This document shows positions 1-6,758 of a stretch of 64,000 nt of DNA, piece by piece. Made by a program: the position numbers and the translations under genes. The notes beneath the pieces were generated by a model, which was given only the letters and a program-made list of their open reading frames with translations, did not search any database and was not told the DNA's origin. The stretch's first letter is position 1. Each line of letters begins with the position of its first letter. The stretch comes from Streptomyces lincolnensis (lineage in GTDB: Bacteria; Actinomycetota; Actinomycetes; Streptomycetales; Streptomycetaceae). Where the stretch lies: contig NZ_CP016438.1 in assembly GCF_001685355.1 (NCBI RefSeq), positions 3,038,001-3,102,000 of the forward strand. Reading direction: 5' to 3'.

Positions 1-533
1 CCGTCCTCGACACGGGTCCACGCGGGCCCGCCGAAGATCGACTCCCAGTCGTTGGGCGGCAGTTCGCCGTTCTCGCCCTTGCCGGGCCGGAAGTGGTAGC
101 GGTCCCGCAGCGGCGATCCGGGACCGTCCGCGACCGCCCGCCTGAACCACTCGTACTGGTCGGAGGAGTGGTTGGGCACCAGGTCGACGATGATCCGCAG
201 GCCCAGCTCGCGGGCGTCGCGGAGCAGGGCGTCGGCGTCGAGGAGGTTGCCGAACATGGGGTCCACGGCCCGGTAGTCGGCCACGTCGTAGCCGGCGTCG
301 GCCTGCGGGGACGCGTAGAAGGGGCTGAGCCACACGGCGTCCACGCCCAGGTCGCGCAGGTACGGCAGTCGGGAGCGGATGCCCTCCAGGTCGCCCATGC
401 CGTCGCCGTTGCTGTCGGCGAAGCTGCGCGGATAGACCTGGTAGATCACCGCGTCCCGCCACCAGTCCCCGCGCGGGGCGGTGGCGAGGGGGGAGGTGGG
501 TGCCGGGTCAACGGCGGAGTGCTGCTGGCTCAT
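1..533 (-). CDS. aglA: Alpha-glucosidase, GH13 (N-terminal part, cut by window edge)
   Basis: Intracellular glucosidase expected to release glucose from imported maltose and maltodextrins. Only about 177 N-terminal residues are visible; the gene runs off the left edge. The GH13 opening block WWRDAVIYQVYPRSF lies near residue 24, followed by an NGDGMGDLEGI segment, and conserved region I (DLVPNHSS) near residue 115. It is the last visible gene of the leftward malE-malF-malG-aglA series, 131 bp after malG. The ATG start gives MSQQHS and fits the family. The family call is firm. The assignment to maltose use rests on the neighbours, and other alpha-1,4 or alpha-1,6 glucosides are possible because the catalytic residues lie outside the window. 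Confidence 0.9.
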   Translation of the reverse strand, partial: MSQQHSAVDPAPTSPLATAPRGDWWRDAVIYQVYPRSFADSNGDGMGDLEGIRSRLPYLRDLGVDAVWLSPFYASPQADAGYDVADYRAVDPMFGNLLDADALLRDARELGLRIIVDLVPNHSSDQYEWFRRAVADGPGSPLRDRYHFRPGKGENGELPPNDWESIFGGPAWTRVED

Positions 534-590
534 GGCGTCCTTGGTACGTAACGGAGTCATCGGGTCATCAGGTCAAAGGTAGGGGGGTGA

Positions 591-640
591 CGAGGCGGCC
601 ATGGTGACAGCGGGGTCGGATGGTCACCACGGCCGCCTCG
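591..640 (-). terminator. Long stem-loop between malG and aglA
   Basis: Two 18-nt arms (591-608 and 623-640) pair with a single A/C mismatch around a 14-nt loop. It follows the malG stop in the leftward transcript and precedes aglA. It could end or attenuate the malEFG message or stabilise its 3' end, giving less aglA than transporter mRNA. There is no U-tract, which is usual for Streptomyces terminators. Confidence 0.6.
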
Positions 641-664
641 GGTATCGGGGGGTGCGGGCGGGCC

Positions 665-1576
665 CTACCCCTTCGTGCCGCCCGCCGTCAGCCCGGTCAC
701 CAGGTTCTTCTGCACGAAGTAGAAGAACGCGGCGGCCGGTATCGCGATCAGCACGGCCGTCGCCGCCATCAGGTTCCGCTGTGCGTCGTGCTCGCTGACG
801 AAGGTCTGAAGGCCGACGGCGAACGTGTACTTCGTGTCGGACAGCATGAACGTCGACGCGAACGCGACCTCGCCGAAGGCGGTGAGGAAGCTGTAGAAGG
901 CGGCCACCGCCAGGCCGGGCCGGGCGAGCGGCAGGATCAGGCGGGCGAACGTGCCGAAGGGGTTCAGCCCGTCGACGCGTCCCGCCTCGTCGATCTCGAA
1001 CGGGATGGTGTCGAAATAGCCCTTCATCAGCCAGGCGCAGTACGGGACGGTGGTCGTGCAGTACACCAGGATGAGGCCAAGGTAGGTGTCGATGAGCTGG
1101 AGGTCCGACAGGATCTGGTACATCGGCACCATGAGTACGGCCACCGGGAACATCTGCGTGACCAGTAGCACCCACATGAACTTCCGGTAGCCCGGGAAGC
1201 GCATCCGCGAGACCGCGTAGCCGGTGGTGGCGGAGATGACCACGCCGATGGCGGTGGTGCCGAGCACGACGACCAGCGTGGTCCGGAGCCAGTCGAAGAA
1301 CTTCGTGTTCTCAAGGACGAACGTGTAGTTGTCGAACGTCATCTTTCCCCAGATGCCGCCGGGGTGCAGGTAGTCGTCCTTGTCCGGGCCGAGGGACAGA
1401 TAGACCAGCCAGACGATCGGGAACAGCGCGACCAGGCTCGCGGCGATCAGGATGCCGTGGGAGGCGAGGCGGACGCCGGGGCCGCTCTCGCCGCGGCGCC
1501 GGGTCCTGCCGGGCGGGCCGGCCGGGGAGTTCCGCGCGCTCGTCGCGGCGGAGGTCTCGACTTCGGTCGTACTCAT
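665..1576 (-). CDS. malG: Maltose/maltodextrin ABC transporter permease MalG
   Basis: Inner-membrane subunit of a CUT1-type sugar importer, 303 residues. After a basic, Ser/Thr-rich N-terminus it shows six hydrophobic segments, and the cytoplasmic EAA loop (EIDEAGRVDGLNPFGTF) near residue 200 that docks with the ATPase. The ATPase itself is not encoded here; Streptomyces CUT1 importers generally share MsiK encoded elsewhere, so this is expected and not a defect. The gene starts 13 bp after malF and is surely cotranslated with it. The ATG at 1576 has a GGAGTTCC-type ribosome site. Confidence in the permease family is very high; the sugar specificity is inferred from malE, aglA and malR alongside. 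Confidence 0.93.
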   Translation of the reverse strand: MSTTEVETSAATSARNSPAGPPGRTRRRGESGPGVRLASHGILIAASLVALFPIVWLVYLSLGPDKDDYLHPGGIWGKMTFDNYTFVLENTKFFDWLRTTLVVVLGTTAIGVVISATTGYAVSRMRFPGYRKFMWVLLVTQMFPVAVLMVPMYQILSDLQLIDTYLGLILVYCTTTVPYCAWLMKGYFDTIPFEIDEAGRVDGLNPFGTFARLILPLARPGLAVAAFYSFLTAFGEVAFASTFMLSDTKYTFAVGLQTFVSEHDAQRNLMAATAVLIAIPAAAFFYFVQKNLVTGLTAGGTKG

Positions 1577-1589
1577 GGGAACTCCTGCC

Positions 1590-2594
1590 TCAGATCGCGA
1601 GCTGCTGGTCGTTGCGGTTCAGCCAGCGGCGGTAGAAGGAGGTGAAGACGATCAGGACGGCCAGCAGCAGGATGCCGTAGGCCGCCGACTGCGCGAAGTC
1701 GCGCGGCTGTTGTCCGAAGCCGAGGTAGTACGACCAGGTGACCAGGATCTGGGCGTCGGGGGCGGTGGTGCCGAACAGCAGGAAGATGATGGCGAACTGG
1801 TTGAAGGTCCAGATCACGCCGAGGAGTACGACGGTGGAGCTGACGCTCCTGAGGCCCGGCAGGGTGACGTGGCGGAAGCGCTGCCAGGCACTCGCGCCGT
1901 CCATCTCGGCGGCCTCGTACAGCGCGGAGTCGATGGACTGGAGGCCGCCGAGCAGCGACAGCATCATGAAGGGCACACCGCACCAGGTGTTGACCATGAT
2001 CGCGGCGAACCGCTGCCAGAAGGTGTCCTCCAGCCACAGCGGTGTCGGCAGATGGAGGGTCTCCAGGAAGGAGTTGATGATGCCGCCGTCGGCGAGCATG
2101 AAGCGCCAGCCGAAGACGGTGACGAAGGTCGGCACGGCCCAGGGCAGGATCAGCACCATCCGGTAGAAGGTGCGGCCGCGCAGCTTCTGGTTGAGCAGGA
2201 GCGCGAGGCCGAGACCGATCGTGTAGTGCAGCGTGACGCAGAGCGCGGTCCACACGATCGTCCAGATGAAGTGCGACCAGAAGCGGTCGTACGCGGTGTC
2301 GCCCCAGAGGATGTCGGCGTAGTTGTCGAAGCCGATGAACTTGTAGGTGGCGTCGATGTGGTTGACGCCGATCGTGCGGGCCGAGTTGAGGCTGTTGGCG
2401 TCGGTGAGCGTGAGGTAAAAGCCGTACGCCAGGGGGTAGAGCACGAGGACGCCGAGGACGATCACCACCGGGGCGATCATCGCGTAGGCGTACCAGTGCT
2501 TCTGGTAGCCGCGCCTGAGGCGTTGGACCCGGCCGGGCTTCGGCGCACGGTCACCGCGGCGCCTGCCGGTCGCGCGGTCGATGGCGACTGTCAT
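1590..2594 (-). CDS. malF: Maltose/maltodextrin ABC transporter permease MalF
   Basis: Second permease subunit of the CUT1 importer, 334 residues. A basic N-terminal tail of about 35 residues precedes the first membrane helix (YAMIAPVVIVLGVLVLYPLAYGF region). The EAA loop reads YEAAEMDGASAWQRF near residue 225. The protein lacks the large periplasmic loop of enteric MalF, as usual in Gram-positive relatives. It lies 110 bp downstream of malE, and that gap holds a strong stem-loop, so it probably shares the malE transcript at a lower level. The ATG at 2594 follows a GAAGGTGT ribosome site. Confidence 0.93.
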   Translation of the reverse strand: MTVAIDRATGRRRGDRAPKPGRVQRLRRGYQKHWYAYAMIAPVVIVLGVLVLYPLAYGFYLTLTDANSLNSARTIGVNHIDATYKFIGFDNYADILWGDTAYDRFWSHFIWTIVWTALCVTLHYTIGLGLALLLNQKLRGRTFYRMVLILPWAVPTFVTVFGWRFMLADGGIINSFLETLHLPTPLWLEDTFWQRFAAIMVNTWCGVPFMMLSLLGGLQSIDSALYEAAEMDGASAWQRFRHVTLPGLRSVSSTVVLLGVIWTFNQFAIIFLLFGTTAPDAQILVTWSYYLGFGQQPRDFAQSAAYGILLLAVLIVFTSFYRRWLNRNDQQLAI

Positions 2595-2648
2595 GGTTCG
2601 ACACCTTCTGGAAGATCTTGGGCCTACACGGTCCGGGCACAGGCCGGT

Positions 2649-2694
2649 GGCCGTCGGATCCGTCCCCCCTTGTCACCTGGCGGATCCGACGGCC
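2649..2694 (-). promoter_or_regulatory. Intercistronic stem-loop between malE and malF
   Basis: A perfect 14-bp inverted repeat (2649-2662 with 2681-2694, 18-nt loop) immediately follows the malE stop. Such hairpins between binding-protein and permease genes commonly protect the upstream message or cause partial termination, giving an excess of binding protein over permease. The sequence shows the pairing; its function is inferred. Confidence 0.6.
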
Positions 2695-2704
2695 CACGCG
2701 GGGC

Positions 2705-3973
2705 TTACTTGCTGAAGTCCGGGACCAGCTTGGCGATCGCCGTCCTCGCCTTGCCGAGGCCCTCGTCCAGGGACTCCTTGCCGCCGGCGATCTGCGGCAG
2801 CTCGGTGTCCAGCGGGCCCCACAGGGAGCTGTACTCGGGCAGCGCGGGCCGCGGCTGGGCGGCGGGCAGGACGGTCTGGAAGCCGGCGATGCCCGGGTCG
2901 GCCTTGACCTCGGCGGTGTAGGCGTCGTCGCGGGTCGGCAGCGTGGAGTTCTTCAGGGCGATCTGCGTCTGGGACTTCGCGGAGGTCATGAAGTTCACGA
3001 ACTTCAGGGCCGCCTTCTGGTGGGCGGGGTCCGAGCCGGCGTAGACCGAGAGGTTGTGGCCGCCGGTCGGGGCGCCCGCCGTGCCGGTGGAGCCGGCCGG
3101 GACGGTGGCGATGCCCAGGTTGTTCTTGTCCTTGAAGGCGGTGCCCTTGTAGAAGTTGGTGATCTCCCACGGGCCCTGGATGATCGAGGCGACCTTGCCG
3201 CTGACGAACGCCTCCTGGATGTGGGCGTAGGCGTCGGCGGTGGTGTCGGCCTTGTGCAGGCCCTTGCCGGAGAACAGGCTCAGCCAGGTGCCGTAGCCCT
3301 TCTTGGCTGCGGCCGAGTCGACGGTGACCTTCTTGGCCTCGGCGTCGACGGTGTCGGTGCCCTCGCCGTGGAGGAAGGTCTGCGCGTAGTAGGCCTGGGT
3401 GGAGCCCCAGTAGCCGTCGACGCCGGTCTTGTCCTTGACGGCGGCGGCGGCCTTCTTCAGGTCGTCCCAGGTCTTGGGGGCCTCGACGCCGGCCTTCTGG
3501 AAGAGGGCCTTGTTGTAGACGAGGGCGAGGGTGTCCGTGGTGAACGGGACGCCGTACGTCTTGCCCTCGTACTTGGCCTGCTCGATCAGGTTGGGCTGGA
3601 ACCTGCTCTCGTCGGCGAGGGCCTCGGTGCCGTCCAGCGGCAGGAAGAAGCCCTTCTTCGCGAAGGCGGGGGTCCAGCCGACCTCGGAGCGCAGGATGTC
3701 CGGGGCGCCCTTGGAGCCGGCGGCGGTGTCGAACTTGTTCTGCGCCTGGTCGAAGGGGACGTTGACGTACTTGACCTTGACGTCCTTGTTGGCGGCCTCG
3801 AACTCCTTGATCAACGCCTGGTACGCCGGCGCCTCGTTCGTGGCGTTGGAGGTGTCCCACCAGGTGAGGGTGACCGGACCGTCGGCCGAGTCGCCGCTGT
3901 CGCTGGAGCCGCAGGCCGTCGCCGTGAGGGCGAGGGACGCCACCAGCGCGGTGGCCGCTATGCCACGCCGCAT
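2705..3973 (-). CDS. malE: Maltose/maltodextrin-binding lipoprotein MalE
   Basis: Extracellular substrate-binding protein of the CUT1 importer, 422 residues, anchored to the membrane by a lipid. The N-terminus MRRGIAATALVASLALTATAC is a lipoprotein signal peptide; the mature protein would start at the Cys followed by a Ser/Gly/Asp linker. The body matches the SBP family 1 fold, with a VTLTWWDTSNA opening strand and the ATVPAGSTGTAGAPTGG segment. The start at 3973 was preferred over a longer in-frame ORF because it opens the signal peptide and follows AAGGAGAACTC. It is the first gene of the leftward operon, opposite malR, and is probably induced by maltose and repressed by glucose. Confidence 0.93.
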   Translation of the reverse strand: MRRGIAATALVASLALTATACGSSDSGDSADGPVTLTWWDTSNATNEAPAYQALIKEFEAANKDVKVKYVNVPFDQAQNKFDTAAGSKGAPDILRSEVGWTPAFAKKGFFLPLDGTEALADESRFQPNLIEQAKYEGKTYGVPFTTDTLALVYNKALFQKAGVEAPKTWDDLKKAAAAVKDKTGVDGYWGSTQAYYAQTFLHGEGTDTVDAEAKKVTVDSAAAKKGYGTWLSLFSGKGLHKADTTADAYAHIQEAFVSGKVASIIQGPWEITNFYKGTAFKDKNNLGIATVPAGSTGTAGAPTGGHNLSVYAGSDPAHQKAALKFVNFMTSAKSQTQIALKNSTLPTRDDAYTAEVKADPGIAGFQTVLPAAQPRPALPEYSSLWGPLDTELPQIAGGKESLDEGLGKARTAIAKLVPDFSK

Positions 3974-4109
3974 GAGTTCTCCTTGAGGGTGAAAGCCCGT
4001 GTGTGTGCAGGAGACGACCCCGTCTGCCGACCCTGCGACTTGCCGACTGCGCCGTTGCGGCCGCCGGGCGAGTGGGAACGTAACAGCGATGCAAAGCGCC
4101 GCGAAAGGC

Positions 4110-4130
4110 CTTGCAGCAAAATATTGCAAG
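4110..4130. promoter_or_regulatory. Likely MalR operator, inverted repeat CTTGCA/TGCAAG
   Basis: CTTGCA (4110-4115) and TGCAAG (4125-4130) form an inverted repeat with an AT-rich nine-base centre in the 334-bp gap between divergent malE and malR. LacI-family regulators bind such pseudo-palindromes and the same hexamer recurs at 4218-4233. The repeat is seen; MalR binding is inferred. Confidence 0.6.
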
Positions 4131-4217
4131 ACAGCCCGAGAGTTATGCCGCCGTGACCTGCCCGCGACCGCCCCGGAGCCCGGTCCCACCTGGGCCGAGC
4201 AGGGATTGGGGGGTCTG

Positions 4218-4240
4218 TGCAAGACTCTGCAAGCTCTTGC
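4218..4240. promoter_or_regulatory. TGCAAG direct repeats near malR
   Basis: TGCAAG occurs at 4218-4223 and 4228-4233, exactly 10 bp (one helical turn) apart, followed by CTTGC at 4236-4240. These sites lie about 70 bp upstream of the malR start and share the hexamer of the repeat at 4110-4130, so they are probably further MalR half-sites used for autoregulation. Confidence 0.5.
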
Positions 4241-4307
4241 CATCGGACCGAGGCAGGGGAATCATCCCCTTGCGGGACAAGGGGCGCCGACCAGAAGAGG
4301 GACCGCG

Positions 4308-5372
4308 ATGACGATACGGCCGGTACAGTCCGGTGCCGTGACCACACGGCTTGCCGACATCGCCGCCCAGGCGGGGGTGAGCGAAGCGACCGTCAGCCGC
4401 GTCCTCAACGGGAAGCCGGGCGTCGCCGCCACCACCCGGCAGTCCGTGCTGGCCGCCCTCGACGTGCTGGGCTACGAGCGCCCGGTCCGGCTGCGGCAGC
4501 GCAGCGAGGGCCTGGTGGGGCTGATCACCCCGGAGCTGGAGAACCCCATCTTCCCGGCCCTGGCCCAGGTCATCGGCCAGGCGCTGACCCGGCAGGGCTA
4601 CACCCCGGTGCTGGCCACCCAGACCCCCGGCGGCTCCACCGAGGACGAGCTCACCGAGATGCTCGTCGACCGGGGCGTGGCCGGCATCATCTTCGTCTCC
4701 GGGCTGCACGCGGACACCTCCGCCGACATGCAGCGCTACGAGCAACTGCGCGCCCAGGGCGTGCCGTTCGTGCTCGTGGACGGCTTCTCGCCGAAGGTGC
4801 AGGCGCCGTTCATCTCCCCCGACGACCGGGCGGCGATGACCCTCGCGGTCACGCACCTGGTGTCGCTGGGCCACACCCGGATCGGGCTGGCGCTGGGACC
4901 CAAGCGGTTCGTCCCCGTGCAGCGCAAGATCGAGGGCTTCGTGCGCACCATGCAGGACCAGCTGGGGCTGGCCGCGGCCGCCGTCGAGTCGGAGTTCGTC
5001 CAGCACTCCCTGTACACCCTGGAGGGCGGCCAGGCGGCCGCCACCGCCCTCATGGACCGCTCCTGCACGGCCGTGGTGTGCGCCAGCGACATGATGGCCC
5101 TGGGCGCGATACGCGCGGCCCGGCAGCGGGGCCTGGACGTGCCCCGGGACGTCTCGGTCGTCGGCTTCGACGACTCCCCGCTGATCGCCTTCACCGATCC
5201 CCCGCTGACGACCGTCCGCAAGCCCGTCCCGGCCATGGGGCAGGCGGCGGTCCGTACGCTCCTGGAGGAGATCGGCGGGACTCCGGCACCCCACAGCGAG
5301 TTCGTGTTCATGCCGGAGCTGGTGGTGCGCGGATCGACCGCTTCGGCGCCCGGGGAACGCTCGCGTCCGTGA
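4308..5372 (+). CDS. malR: LacI-family repressor of the maltose genes (MalR)
   Basis: LacI/GalR transcription regulator of 354 residues. An N-terminal helix-turn-helix (RLADIAAQAGVSEATVSRVLNG, residues about 14-35) with the hinge after it is followed by a periplasmic-binding-protein-like sensor domain containing GLITPELENPIFPAL and the C-terminal VVGFDDSPL signature. It is divergent from malEFG-aglA and is the expected maltose-responsive repressor. The ATG at 4308 is preceded by AGAGGGA; a GTG at 4338 directly before the HTH is the alternative. Upstream in-frame codons were excluded because they cross the operator region. Confidence 0.9.
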   Translation: MTIRPVQSGAVTTRLADIAAQAGVSEATVSRVLNGKPGVAATTRQSVLAALDVLGYERPVRLRQRSEGLVGLITPELENPIFPALAQVIGQALTRQGYTPVLATQTPGGSTEDELTEMLVDRGVAGIIFVSGLHADTSADMQRYEQLRAQGVPFVLVDGFSPKVQAPFISPDDRAAMTLAVTHLVSLGHTRIGLALGPKRFVPVQRKIEGFVRTMQDQLGLAAAAVESEFVQHSLYTLEGGQAAATALMDRSCTAVVCASDMMALGAIRAARQRGLDVPRDVSVVGFDDSPLIAFTDPPLTTVRKPVPAMGQAAVRTLLEEIGGTPAPHSEFVFMPELVVRGSTASAPGERSRP

Positions 5373-5525
5373 CGTCCGCGGGCCCTCCTGCGCTGGGTGG
5401 AGGAGAATGGTCTTCGCCCTGCGCCGGTAGTAGTTTTCGGGGGTCCGCCGGGCGTAGAACGTGCGGGTCGAACCCGACCGGGGGATGATCGGTGCGAAAG
5501 GGCTTTTCTGGCAGACTCTGTGCCT

Positions 5526-6383
5526 ATGGGTGACACGACCGTGACGACGCAGAGCGGCCGCGCAGAAGCCGTTCCTGACCCTGTCGTGGCCCCCGCGGCG
5601 GAGGCGGAACGGGGGTTCTGGCGCCGGCTGCGCACCCCCCGTCGGCCTCGGCTCTGGTTCGAGATCCTTCTGATCGCGGTGAGTTACTGGACGTACTCAC
5701 TGATCCGCAACGCGGTCCCGGAGCAGCGGGCCGAGGCGCTGCGCAACGCCGACTGGATCTGGCAGGCCGAACACCATCTGGGCATCGCCGTGGAGCAGTC
5801 CGTCAACCACGCGGTCAACTCGGTGACTTGGCTCATCGTCGGCATGAACTACTACTACGCGACCCTGCACTTCATCGTGACGCTGGGCGTGCTGGTCTGG
5901 CTCTACCGCCGCCATCCCGGACGCTACGCGGCGACCCGTCTGGTGCTCTTCGCGACCACGGGGGTCGCCCTGGTCGGTTACTACCTGTATCCGCTCGCCC
6001 CGCCCCGCCTGATGAACGGCGGCCACTTCGTCGACACCGTCATGGTCCACCAGACGTGGGGCTCGATGGCCTCCGGCGACCTGAAGAACATGTCGAACCA
6101 GTACGCGGCCATGCCGTCGATGCACATCGGCTGGTCCCTGTGGAGCGGGCTGACGATCTTCGCGCTGGCGTCGGTGCCGTGGGTGCGGGTGCTGGGGCTG
6201 CTGTACCCGGCGGCCACCCTGGTGGTGATCGTCGCCACCGCCAACCACTTCTGGCTGGACGCGGTGGGCGGCATGCTCTGCCTGGCCTTCGGCTTCACGG
6301 TGGCCCGCGTCTGGTACGGCGCGTTCCCGCACGCGCTGCCGCGGCTGGTACCGGTTGCCGTGGGCAGGCGCCGTCCCGGGTGA
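5526..6383 (+). CDS. PAP2-family integral membrane phosphatase
   Basis: Membrane protein of 285 residues with about six hydrophobic segments. It carries the PAP2 acid-phosphatase signature split over two loops: PSMHIGWSLWSG near residue 200 and the ANHFWLDAVGG block near residue 240, which hold the catalytic histidines facing the membrane surface. Relatives act on lipid phosphates or transfer phosphoinositol groups; the DAVGG form is typical of the inositolphosphotransferase-like subgroup. The substrate cannot be told from the sequence. The ATG at 5526 was chosen because it opens the conserved part; no Shine-Dalgarno is visible, so the mRNA may be leaderless. It stands alone between malR and glnE. 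Confidence 0.85.
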   Translation: MGDTTVTTQSGRAEAVPDPVVAPAAEAERGFWRRLRTPRRPRLWFEILLIAVSYWTYSLIRNAVPEQRAEALRNADWIWQAEHHLGIAVEQSVNHAVNSVTWLIVGMNYYYATLHFIVTLGVLVWLYRRHPGRYAATRLVLFATTGVALVGYYLYPLAPPRLMNGGHFVDTVMVHQTWGSMASGDLKNMSNQYAAMPSMHIGWSLWSGLTIFALASVPWVRVLGLLYPAATLVVIVATANHFWLDAVGGMLCLAFGFTVARVWYGAFPHALPRLVPVAVGRRRPG

Positions 6384-6412
6384 CCGACGGTGTGGTTGCC
6401 GTGGGGTGAGCT

Positions 6413-6500
6413 GTGCGGGTTTCGCCTTCTGGGGTGCCTTGTTCGGTCGTAGGGCGGCTGCGGGTGTGTGGGGGCTGGTCGCGCAGTTCCCCGCGCCCCT
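6413..6500 (+). repeat. Family A dispersed repeat, 88-bp module (copy 1)
   Basis: This 88-bp unit runs from GTGCGGGTTTCGCC to CCCCGCGCCCCT. It has the same length as two units at 45131-45218 and 45248-45335, and a reverse-strand variant lies at 39783-39895. No ORF with coding bias crosses it. Units ending in the GCGCAGTTCCCCGCGCCCCT block are, to my knowledge, very common in Streptomyces intergenic DNA; their role is unknown. Confidence 0.85.
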
Positions 6501-6750
6501 AGGTAGGGAAAGCCGCCGTTGGACATGAGGCACCGTCCGGAGTTGGCGCCCTGGCCGCCCACGGCGGTGAGGGGACGGGGCGGGGGGTGTCCGCCCGCAG
6601 CGGCCGGCGTCCAACACGCAGCACCTCTTGGAGACACAGCACCGCCGGACCGAGGACGGAGACCCCCCGCCCCGGCCCCGACCCACCACACGACAGTGGG
6701 CGCTACAGAAACCCCCACCGAAGCCGCACAGCGCGCCGCGAGGCACCCCT
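6501..6750 (+). repeat. Family A long-hairpin module (copy 1)
   Basis: This fills the rest of the gap between the PAP2 gene and glnE and is a second copy of 45336-45585. Arms 6577-6593 and 6657-6673 form a 17-bp stem with one mismatch, enclosing a second shorter stem. The central CCAACACGCAGCACCT loop region is identical in both copies. Either a structured RNA or a passive repeat would fit. No protein gene is supported between 6384 and 6758. Confidence 0.75.
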
Positions 6751-6758
6751 ACCCGTAC

